From contig NC_083876.1 in NCBI RefSeq assembly GCF_032452875.1, positions 4,278,001-4,342,000 on the forward strand: 64,000 nucleotides of DNA, given 5' to 3'. This document shows, in pieces, positions 22,346 through 32,004 of the stretch. The stretch comes from Bos javanicus (taxonomy: Eukaryota; Chordata; Mammalia; Artiodactyla; Bovidae). A model generated the notes under the pieces. It saw nothing but the letters and a program-made list of their open reading frames with translations. It searched no databases and was not told where the DNA came from. Numbering within the stretch: position 1 is the stretch's first letter; the number at the start of each line of letters is the position of its first letter. A program made the position numbers and the translations under genes.

Positions 22346-22826
22346 TAAAATAAAATTTAAAATTGCTTCCAAAAAAAAAAAATTAATAATTTTTAAAATA
22401 ATTTAGAGTTTAAAAGAAGTCAAAAAGCCTTTATTTTTCCTATTTAGTTATTATTTCTAGTATGCAATACACTTTTCTTAAATTTAATTTTCTTAAATAT
22501 GAAAGCCAAAGATTTGCTCTCCGCATTTCTCTCTGAATTTGCTTAGAAAACAAATCTATCTTTAACATTGCATATTTCATTCACCTTGCCCAGTTGATTT
22601 TCTTGATTTCTTTGATCTCAGATGTATATTTCCCTTGCTTTTTTCCTCCAGTAATATATTGAAAACTACATACTACATGTTTCTTAATGCTTATTGTATA
22701 AACTTTGTTTTATATTTGTATAAGTTTAACTGATTCATCTTAACATACATTTGTACTTACAATTTTTCCAAGCCATGTTATTTGGGATATCTTTCAAAAA
22801 TATAGTGCTTCATTTCTCTTTGCATT
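22346..22826. other. Unrecognised, possibly old L1
   Basis: AT-rich sequence. Parts resemble the complement of L1 5' sequence, but not convincingly. Confidence 0.35.
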
Positions 22827-22983
22827 CTCTTTCACTTTTCACTTTCACGCAATGGAGAAGGAAATGGCAACTCACTCCAGTGTTCTTGCCTGGAGAATCC
22901 CAGGGATGGCAGAGCCTGGTGTGCTGCCATCTATGGGGTCGCACAGAGTCGGACATGACTGAAGTGACTTAGCAGCAGCAGCA
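22827..22983 (+). mobile_element. BOV-A SINE monomer with dimer linker
   Basis: It starts in the linker normally found between BOV-A2 units (CTTTCACTTTTCACTTTCAC) and runs to GACTTAGCAGCAGCAGC. This is a BOV-A2 truncated in its first unit. Confidence 0.9.
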
Positions 22984-23399
22984 CACTAATTTATTTATTT
23001 AAATTCTAAACGACCCTTGATTTTAGTAGAAACATTTATAATGTATATAATGATCTAAGATATTTGTCTAACTTTGTTTTTTTTTAATTTAATTATGTAT
23101 TTTTACTGTTTCCTTCTTTTGCTGCATTATGGTCTGTGTTTTATTTTCAATGTTTTAACTCAAAAAATACTAGAATGATTATTTTCCCTATGTATTATTG
23201 ACTATTTACAGAACTTTCACAGTGTCTACAAACAACGTCTAAAATACCTAGTATACTTTTTCTTATAAATATTATTTTCTTACTTTGCTTTCTGACTACT
23301 GAATATACTATATCTACATATGCTAAACCAAGTCATTCAGTCAGTCAATTAATCACAGACACTGGGCTACATCTCTCTCTCTCGTTTTTAATACCATGT
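22984..23399. other. No gene or repeat recognised
   Basis: AT-rich sequence with no supported feature. Confidence 0.45.
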
Positions 23400-23543
23400 A
23401 ATCATCACTTTGGAGAAGGAAATGGCAATTCACTCCAGTATTCTTGCCTGGGACATCTCATGGACAGAGGACCCTGATGGACTACAGTCCACGGAGTCAC
23501 AAAAAGTTGGACATGACTTAGAGAATAAGCACACAATCATCAC
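23400..23543 (+). mobile_element. 5'-truncated Bov-tA SINE, 9-bp target duplication
   Basis: The core and 3' end only (23409-23534) are flanked by AATCATCAC at 23400-23408 and 23535-23543. Confidence 0.92.
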
Positions 23544-24153
23544 ATTGTGGGACTATAGAAGGAAATAATTTCTAGAAATATATTGAACTTCATTTTATAT
23601 AATACCAGAAATATTGACTGTAAAGGATATTTTTAATACACACTTCACTCAAAACTATAATACATTCCTCTGATAAATGAGGAAGAATCAATGATATATG
23701 GTATTTTCCAGCAATGATTGCTTTTTCTGTACTTTCTCCTGTATTTTCCTATGAATGAGTGACAAAAGTTTTTAAGCATAAATATTCTGAAACATATCTG
23801 CATGTTATAAAAACTGATCAAAGATAAAAAAATAGAAAAATTAATTACTCTCATATGCAAATTATTTAAGGTGTATGGGTTTGTCAAACTAAACTTTTAA
23901 ACAGGAGAAAAATATATTTTTCAAGCCCAAAGTGATGTTTTCATTAACATGATTAGTTTTAAGTATTAATTTATTTATCAAATAAGTCTATTTAATATAT
24001 AATTGTCCTAATAAAGTTATAACCTTTTACTCACCTAATATACTTGTCATATCATTGTACAGTTCAAGAAGATAAAAGCTGATTTGCGTGTAAGTGAAGC
24101 TACTATTTTGACATGTAATGTGATATTACAAAGGTGTAGTTACTTGAAATGCC
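23544..24153. other. No gene or repeat recognised
   Basis: AT-rich, unique-looking sequence. Confidence 0.5.
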
Positions 24154-24300
24154 TGTGCTGTGATACATACATACATATACACATATATGTATATATGTTC
24201 CTGTATACATATACATGTATATGTATATATGTATATATATATATATATGCATATGTATGTATATGTATATATGTTCTTGTGCTGTGATATATATATATGT
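24154..24300. repeat. Complex TA/CA/TG microsatellite
   Basis: Alternating TACATA, TGTATA and TATATA units are bracketed by the same 12-mer TGTGCTGTGATA at 24154-24165 and 24278-24289. Local slippage or duplication of the tract explains this. Confidence 0.93.
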
Positions 24301-25048
24301 ATAAAACCCCTAGCATCATTTTTGTATTTATAGCTCTAGGCATTTTGCAAGCCTCACCATGTTGATGAATGGATGACCAAATTTCCCAACTTTCAAGCCT
24401 TCTTGAAAGCCATACTCTATAAGCACAAAGTATTATGATTTGAGACTATATACTCAAACTCTGAAATAGAAGTATACAATGTAATTTCTTGATAGGGAAT
24501 ATTTGGCATTTCCCATACATCCCCTAATTCAGTATTCCTACAGTTTTCAGTCAGAAGACTATGATTTTATGTGGAAGGAAATACTAAAAAGAACGATTTC
24601 CTAATACACTAAAATCTGAAAGTGGTTTTCACCACTCATGTAGTAGTAATTTTTGAGTATTTATACTTACTGAACTGCTTATTCCATCATTCTTTTCAGA
24701 CTTATGCTAATTTGTCTTTAGATCATTTTATGAAAATTATAACATTTCAATCTTTTTGTTAGTTTTTTTTTTAAATTAACCTGGCAGTATGCCAAGCAAA
24801 GCAAATGTACACACAACATGAGCATGTTTTCAACACCGTGTCCCAACAGAGAGACTAGTACCTTTATGCCAATACCAACTGTGCTGTCATAAAAACAGTT
24901 GGCGTTATGATGAATGAGAGAGAATACAAGTTACTGATAAATCTGTTTTAAAGGTCACTTTGGATCTGCAACATGTCCTTAGATCATTTAAATTATTTTC
25001 TGAAAGCAAAAGTAATGCCATCTGACTCATCTCTAAATAATGTTTTCC
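24301..25048. other. No gene or repeat recognised
   Basis: Sequence of ordinary complexity without SINE or LINE signatures, and with no open frame of note. Confidence 0.5.
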
Positions 25049-25193
25049 CTTTATGTCCAACTGGGAAAGGAAATGGCAACCCGCTCCTTCTTGCCTGGAG
25101 AATTCTATGGACAGGGGGGCCTGGCAGGCTGCAGTCCATAGTCCCACAAGGAGTTGGACACAACTGAAGCAACTTAGCATGCTTTATGTCCAA
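25049..25193 (+). mobile_element. 5'-truncated Bov-tA SINE, 12-bp target duplication
   Basis: The core and 3' end (25061-25181) are flanked by the exact duplication CTTTATGTCCAA at 25049-25060 and 25182-25193. A few bases are missing in the core after CCCGCTCC. Confidence 0.94.
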
Positions 25194-25252
25194 TTCCTCT
25201 AAATAAGTTAAGTAGGCAAAATAAGATATGCTTTATTTGAAGTTAAGAACTT

Positions 25253-25349
25253 ACTCTTCTCCAGGGAATCTTCCTAACCCAGATATCGAACGTGGGCCTC
25301 CTGCATTGCAGGCAGAATCTTTACCATCTGAGTCACCAGGGAAGCCCTT
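25253..25349 (-). mobile_element. Bov-tA SINE 5' head fragment
   Basis: This is the complement of the tRNA-like head only: CTCCTGCATTGCAGGCAG through GAGTCACCAGGGAAGCCC. The 3' part is missing, which is unusual for a retroposed copy and suggests a later deletion. Confidence 0.88.
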
Positions 25350-25805
25350 CCAATCATTACAACTTCATTTCCATTTCAGTCATTAAATACTTCATTTTAT
25401 GACCCCAGTATAAAACTTCATTAATCAAGTTTTTATATAACATTCAAAATTAAACAAAAAATTTAATCACAGTACTAGGCATCTTTAGTTTATATTTGAG
25501 ATTGACATGATCTAGTGTTAGAATCTAGGAATCCAGATGGCTTTTCATTAACTAATACCTAAAACAATTATGTATTAAGTCAACAATATGTGCCTATTGT
25601 AAAGTCAAGCTTTTTAAGCAGTTTCCCTTTTTGGGACATCTAAATATACGTATTCATATCAATACTTACAGCAGTATTTGACATTATAATATTATTTATA
25701 ATATATATTATAAAACTCATCTTGATTTTATATTATTTTAAAGCATAGGATCTTAAATTGCTATTATCATTGTACAATATAAAAATAGTAAAATACTAAC
25801 AACCT
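25350..25805. other. No gene or repeat recognised
   Basis: AT-rich sequence with no supported feature. Confidence 0.5.
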
Positions 25806-25807
25806 GA

Positions 25808-25994
25808 TATTGGAAGGGATTAGGGGTAGAAGGAGAAGGGGACGACAGAGGATGAGATGGCTGGATGGCATCACCAACTGGATGGACATGAGTTTGGGTA
25901 AACTCCAGGAGTTAGTGATGGACAGGGAGGCCTGGTGTGCTGCGATTCATGGGGTCGCAAAAAGTCTGACACGACTGAGCGACTGAACTGAACA
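25808..25994 (+). mobile_element. BovB 3' end, about 185 bp
   Basis: The last part of the element runs from GAAGGGGACGACAGAGGATG to GACTGAGCGACTGAACTGAAC. It is close to the other younger-looking BovB 3' ends here (30007-30497, 31854-35041). Confidence 0.94.
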
Positions 25995-26034
25995 ACTAAT
26001 CCTTAAAAAGTACATATTTTCATGTTTATCATAT

Positions 26035-26365
26035 AGTCTTCAGGCTTCCCCAATAGCTCAGTGGTGAATAATTGACCTGCAATACAGGAAACCCCAGTTC
26101 AAGTCCTGGATTAGGAAGATCTGCTGTAGAAGGGATAGGCTACCCACTCCAGTATTCTTGAGCTTCCCTTGTGACTCAGCTGGTAAATAATCTTCCAACA
26201 AAGTGGGATACCTGGTTCGATCCCTGGGTTGAGAAGATCCCCTGTTAAAGGGAAAGTCTACCATTCCTGTATTCTAGCCTGGAGAATTCTATGGACTGTA
26301 TAGTCTATGGGGCTGCAAACAGTCAGACACAACTGAGTGACTTTCACTTCACATCACAGTCTTCA
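26035..26365 (+). mobile_element. Tandem double Bov-tA SINE in one 8-bp target duplication
   Basis: A first Bov-tA (26043-26160) stops at CCAGTATTCTTG and a second, complete one starts at once (26161-26357). Only one duplication, AGTCTTCA, encloses both (26035-26042 and 26358-26365). The pair therefore looks like one composite insertion. Confidence 0.9.
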
Positions 26366-26475
26366 ATTCTCTTAATGACTCAGTGAAGATGAAAACTGGG
26401 TTTTTCAGATGAGGAAAACATATTAGAAAGAGCTTAATAACTTAACCAAGGTCACACAGCCTGTATATGTTACTT
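26366..26475 (-). mobile_element. MIR SINE fragment
   Basis: The complement of the MIR core is clear in CAGATGAGGAAAACATA and AACTTAACCAAGGTCACAC. This is a mammal-wide, long-inactive SINE. Confidence 0.8.
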
Positions 26476-27815
26476 CTTAGGAAGAATCTGGAAAATTTTA
26501 CTCTATTTATTTACATTTGGCTTTGCAACTGCCATAATCTTTCTAAATGTATTTTCCAGTATTCCATCATATGCTTTATTTGAGGACAAATTAAGTAATA
26601 TATTTCAAAGTACTGTATAATTTTACATAATAAATATATGATGATGCTTAGATTGTAATATTTCTGGTATCAAAACTTTCTTAATACTTTATTTTATGCT
26701 GTATTGATATCTTGATACTCTAATTTTTTTATTTACAAAATAGTAAATCTAAGTTTACATTTCTAAAAAAAGATTCTAGACTCTTCCAAAAAAACAAAAC
26801 AAAAAACAAAAAACCCTCAACTTTTGGCTAATTTGTGTTAAAATATAGAGAAAAACATATGTTCCCAGATTTGCAAAATGTCAGTGTTCAAACAGCTATG
26901 TCATAGACATATATGGGATAAATAATAAAACAGAGCTATGATGAAATGGAAAAGGGGAGTAGTTCTAGAGTTTTTAATCTAATTCATATCAATGAATAAA
27001 GAAAAAAATTGCTAGAGGATTATTGGGGAGAAGTTCTCTCTGTTTCTCTCGATCTTTCTTTCTCTCTGACTTGATGTGTTTTGTGAAAAGGAAAGAGAGA
27101 GGATAGACTTAGTATTAAGTAGACATTATATAAAATCTCCCAACAACATGAAAAAGAACTGAAAGCTTCATCAAAGGACTGAACTTCTGAATCAAGCAAA
27201 ACTGGAAACCTGCATTGACTTTGAATTTCCTCATTAATAAACAAATAAATCCTATTTATTGATTGAAAGAATTGACTAAGTGAAATATTCTACATAATAA
27301 AAAATACAGTATTGTATATGAATAGGACTGAATTGTCAATTCAATCTTTCAGCAAATTTTCTTTATAGGCACAGTTAACCTTTTTTTTTCAATGATTTTC
27401 ATCCAAAATACTATCATCTGTAAATTAGTTTATTTTCTGTTTTACAAGAGTAAATGTGATTTGTTTTGTTTCGCTTTTTTCTCTTCTAGAGCAAGTAAGT
27501 AAATGTTTTCCTTCCTCACCATTATATTCACCAATCACCAATTATGAGGTGAACCATGATGACTATAGTATATACTTTGTCCTCTCCTAAATTTTATTTT
27601 TGTTCATTTTTTTTTTCACCTTTTTCTTTGGTTGGATTTGGTTCTGGAGAGAATTGGCATTCTTTGCCAAAATTCACTCAAAAGTTAACACTGTCTTGAT
27701 GACTGAAAGATTAAAGTCTAGAAATTTCAGGTACTCAAGAGAGCAACCATATAGCCTTCTGAGGGCAAAGAAAAAGAGATTAAAAAAAGATAACCTCAGA
27801 CATACTTTTAAGTCA
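26476..27815. other. No gene; minor low-complexity only
   Basis: The sequence is AT-rich and mostly unique-looking. An A-rich AAAAC patch is at about 26785-26813 and a CT-rich patch at about 27036-27070. Open frames of 74 codons at 27020-27244 and 27600-27824 carry no recognisable motif. Confidence 0.5.
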
Positions 27816-28103
27816 AGGGGATGAGAATCTTCCTGCCAATGCAGGGGATACAGGTTTGATCCCTGGTCTGGGAATATTTCACATGCTGTGGAATAACTAA
27901 CCCATGCACCTCAACTACTGAAGCCCATGTGTAGAAACTATGGAAAGTGGCATGCCTAGAGTCTGTGTTCTACAATAAGAGAAGCTCTATCAATGAGAAG
28001 TCTGTGCACTGCAATGAAAAGTAGCCTCCAGCTGCCACAACTAGAGAAAGCCTGCATGAAACAAAGAAGAGCCAACAGAATAATAATAATAATAACAATA
28101 ACT
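27816..28103 (+). mobile_element. CHR-2-type SINE with (AAT)n tail
   Basis: The head AATCTTCCTGCCAATGCAGG with a B-box-like GGTTTGATCCC is followed by the body CAACTACTGAAGCCCATG, CACTGCAATGAAAAG and ACTAGAGAAAGCCTGCATG. It ends in AAT triplets at about 28078-28095. This is a cetartiodactyl tRNA-derived SINE and the only clear one in the window. Confidence 0.88.
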
Positions 28104-28500
28104 TTTCCTTATATTTCACCATGTTGCGGGGAAGAGAAAGAAAGACATCTTATTTACCTAATGATAGTACTTTCCACTGAGTTTGATTCAAAAACTAGAA
28201 TTTGCCTTAGAGTCTCAGAATGGAGAGAAAGTGTGTTTCAGATAAAGTAGAAAAATTATTGTCCTTTTATAGAACTTTAACCTCTAATTGATCATACCAG
28301 ATCTGTTTCTGGTATGACAGTATATGAAGTTCCACTGACATGTCTTCCAGTGAAGCTGCTGAAAATTATTATTATTAATAATAATCAATCCCCAAACTCA
28401 TAAACTCTCTGGAAATAGTATTTAAACAGCAAATGAAAAGAATATCTACTTAAGAAAATCTATGGAAATTGGGTAAGAATGGCAAGAGTATGTGATATTT
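28104..28500. other. Unrecognised DNA before an old L1
   Basis: No feature could be supported. ATT/AAT triplets at about 28365-28385 form a small inverted arrangement. Confidence 0.45.
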
Positions 28501-29469
28501 GATCAAAGACAACTCCATCTTTTCCTTCTCCCAGCTCAGTGAGGAAAAGACTCCATTTCAAACTAACATGCAGCAAAGAACATGAGTCTCACTATCCATT
28601 GACATCCCAGTCATAGAGTTTCCTTCCTGGAAGGAATAAGACATTAGCATTTATCATTCAATCTTCAGTTACTTGTTGCTAAGGTTGTTCTGAGCATGTG
28701 TGGTCCAGAAATGAGGCTCTGATCTTTCTCCCAGCTCCCCTTACCCGCCCACTCATGGAATGGAGGCTCTACCTTGGGTACATCATGCTAAGAACACTAA
28801 GGTTTTAATTGCTGTTGCTACAGATTGTGAAGTGATGGTCCTAGGAAAATAGAGGCAAGCTTAGTGGACTCAGGCTCTGTCTCCCTCCTTCAAGTGCTCA
28901 GCAATTAGAGTAGGGATATAACCTGGAGAGAAGCTTGCTAATGTCCTCACCCCCAACTCTAGAGCTCTGTCTCAGATATTTTACCTGTAGGATGAAGTGT
29001 ACCTTAAAATAGGTAGCTATTTATGTATACACAAAGGAATGGACTTCATTTTCAATGGAGAAACACAATCCTAAGAATACCCCCTAGATAGCTGAAGGTT
29101 GTAGAGAAAGGCAACCGAGTGGAAATCAGTTGTTCAATGACATATAGCTTAGACTGATGGCTGGCTAGTTTGCAAGAGGAAATGGGGAATAAGTTATCTG
29201 TAAGAAACACTCCTGGATTTAGAAAAAGTATTAAACACTGATCTCAGAAACTATTCCTTTTAAGAACACAGACCTTAATTGGATTTAGTCTGTAGGGCAG
29301 TTTATGCTGCAGGAATGTAAAAAACAACAGAGCAATTACTTAGCTATTAGTGAAATTTAACAGCAGGTTGCAGTCAGTGAAGGCTTGGAAGGGAATTCTA
29401 CTTAAAACAATGCCATTCCAGAAGTCTCTTTCTCTTTTACTTTTTGATGTTTGAGTTTTTGATTTCTAA

Positions 29470-29533
29470 TATTTTTTAATTAATTAATTTATTTTAATTG
29501 GAGGCTAAATACTTTACAATATTCTGGTGGTTT
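29470..29533 (-). mobile_element. Short ruminant L1 3' end, antisense
   Basis: TTTATTTTAATTGGAGGCTA and ACTTTACAATATTCTGG are the complement of the last bases of the ruminant L1. It resembles the 62-bp insertion at 10100-10161, but no target duplication was found. Confidence 0.75.
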
Positions 29534-29994
29534 CATGAGCATACCCAATATTGAACCTCCCTAAGGAGCAATGTCAAAGGCTTAATAGTAAAAAGACGTC
29601 ACCAAAATGATTCACTCCGTCACAAACCAATAAGTAAATAATATAACAAGTTCCCTGAGAGATACTACTCCCAGAGAGAGATAAAATGATCTAATATATT
29701 ATTCAAAATTCCTGGATTTCAATGAAAAATTGTAAAGCATCCACAGAAATAGAAAATTATAAGTCATGTATTCAAAAAGAGCAGACAGCAGACTGAATTT
29801 AACAAATGGAAACCTCAAAGAATTTATGTTATAAATATGTTCACAGAATGAAGGGGTGATTTTAAAAGTAAAGAAAGATATAATAACATAAGCACTCTAA
29901 AGAGAATACCAACTAAGGAAAAAAGCTATGTGTATATATATGTATATATATAATAAACAATAATAAGTACAATAACCAAATTTTAATATTCACT

Positions 29995-30509
29995 AAAGGG
30001 ATTTAAAGCAGAGACATTACTGTGCCAACAAAGGTCCATCTAGTCAAGGCTATGGTTTTTCCAGTGGTCATGTATGGATGTGAGAGTTGGACTGTGAAGA
30101 ATGCTGAGTGCCAAAGAATTGATGCTTTTGAACTGTGGTGTTGGAGAAGACTCTTGTGAGTCCCTTGGACTGCAAGGAGATTCAACCAGTGCATTCTGAA
30201 GGAGATCAGCCCTGGGATTTCTTTGGAAGGAGTGAGGCTAAAGCTGAAACTCCAGTACTTTGGCCACCTCATGTGAAGAGTTGACTCATTGGAAAAGACT
30301 CTGATTCTGGGAGGGATTGGGGGCAAGAAGAGAAGGGGACGACAGAGGATGAGATGTCTGGATGGCATCACTGACTCGATGGACATGAGCCTGAGTGAAC
30401 TCCAGGAGTTGGTGATGGACAGGGAGGCCTGGCGTGCTGCGATTCATGGGGTCACAAAGAGTTGGACATGACTGAGTGACTGAACTGAACTGAACTGAAA
30501 GGGATTTAA
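29995..30509 (+). mobile_element. BovB 3' fragment with 12-bp target duplication
   Basis: A 491-bp sense BovB end (30007-30497) is flanked by the exact duplication AAAGGGATTTAA at 29995-30006 and 30498-30509. It starts at GCAGAGACATTAC and ends in GAACTGAACTGAACTG. It is little diverged from the 3' end of the 3.19 kb copy. Confidence 0.96.
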
Positions 30510-30909
30510 CAAGAAATTTTAAGTTGTAGAATAAATAATTAATCAACATTAAGATTGATCAATAGAGATTGTGTAAGCTGAATAAAATGAAAAAGGAATG
30601 AAAGAAAATAAACTTACTTCTGAAAAATATAGAAAAATATTAAGCACAAATACAAACGAATTCATAATAGACGTACCAGAAAGAGAAAAGAGCAGAAAAA
30701 AAGAGAGAACTAATGACTAAAATTTCCCCAAATATATTGAAAAACAATAGCCTACATATCCAGGAACTTAGCCTAAGTAGCATAAATGCCAAAAAAAAAA
30801 AAAGTTTGCAAGCATATCGTAGTAAAAATTCTGAATTTCCAAAATAAAAAGAATATTCTGAAAGAAGTGCTAGAAAAATGACTCTCCATTTTAAAACGAA
30901 CCCCAATAT

Positions 30910-31106
30910 GGCTTCCCTTGTGGCTCTGCTGGTAAAGAATCCGCCTGCAATGTGGGAGACCTGGGTTCAATCCTTGGATTGGGAAGATCCCCTGGAGAAG
31001 GTGACAGCTACCCACTTCAGTGTTCTGGCCCAGAGAATTCCATGGACTCTACAGTGCATGGGGTCCCAAAGAATCCAACACGACTGAGCGACTTTCACTT
31101 GCACTT
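30910..31106 (+). mobile_element. Bov-tA SINE
   Basis: It runs from GGCTTCCCTTGTGGCTCTGC to GAGCGACTTTCACTTGCAC inside L1 ORF1 remnants. Confidence 0.9.
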
Positions 31107-31605
31107 ACTCATACGACTAACAGCAGACTTCTCAGGAGAAATAATGAAAGTCAAAAAACAGTGTGATAACATATTGAAAATGCTCAAAGGAAAAGCAATA
31201 AAACAATAGAACAACAAGCAAGAATCTTAATCGAAAAATATTAGCTTTAAAAATGGGGATGAAATAAATTTTTCAAAGTAAACAAAACTGAAAGAATTTG
31301 CTGCTTGCAATCTCATCTTGCAATCAATACAACAGGAAGTATTTAAGGATAAAAGGAAGTGAATTCAAACTGTAGTTTAATTCTCTACACATACACACCA
31401 ACAGCAAATATAAATGTAAAACTATAAAGTCAGTATGAAAGTATGCTTTTCTTCTCTTCACTAATCTAAAAGTCACAAACTACAAAACACAGAAAATATG
31501 CAAAAAATGTGCAAAAAATAATATATATATAAGGTGATGAACCAGTGTGCAATACACTTGTGAATTACAGAATAGACGAGTGGGTGGGAATAAAACTATG
31601 TGGAT

Positions 31606-31850
31606 TAAGCTATGTTGTTGTGGTTCTTCAGTCACTAAGTCATGTCTGAATCACTAAGTCATGTCTGATTCTTTTGTGACCCCAGGACTGGAGCCCACAG
31701 TCCTCTATCCCATGGGATTTCCCAGACAAGAATAGGAGAGGGTTGCTACTTCTTTCTCTAAGGGTTCTTGCCGACCCAAGGATCACAGCTATGTCTGCTG
31801 TACTGGCAGGCTGATTCTTTACCAGTGAGCAACAAGGGAAGCTAAGCTAT
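31606..31850 (-). mobile_element. Bov-tA SINE with 8-bp target duplication and internal repeat
   Basis: The complement-strand SINE (31614-31842) is flanked by TAAGCTAT at 31606-31613 and 31843-31850. Near its 3' end a 19-bp unit, TCACTAAGTCATGTCTGAA, is duplicated in tandem (31632-31650 and 31651-31669). Confidence 0.9.
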
Positions 31851-32004
31851 ATTCAGATCAGATCAGTCACTCAGTCGTGTCCGACTCCTTGCGACCCCAT
31901 GAATCGCAACATGCCAGGCCTCCCTGTCCATTACCAACTCCCGGAGTTCACTCAGACTCAACATCCATCGAGTCAGTGATGCCATCCAGCCATCTCATCC
32001 TCTC

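Noticed and set aside
25061..25349. A sense SINE 3' half followed by an inverted SINE head, as a second twin-primed SINE
   Set aside because: The first piece is closed by its own exact 12-bp target duplication (25049-25060, 25182-25193), and the inverted head is on the wrong side for twin priming.
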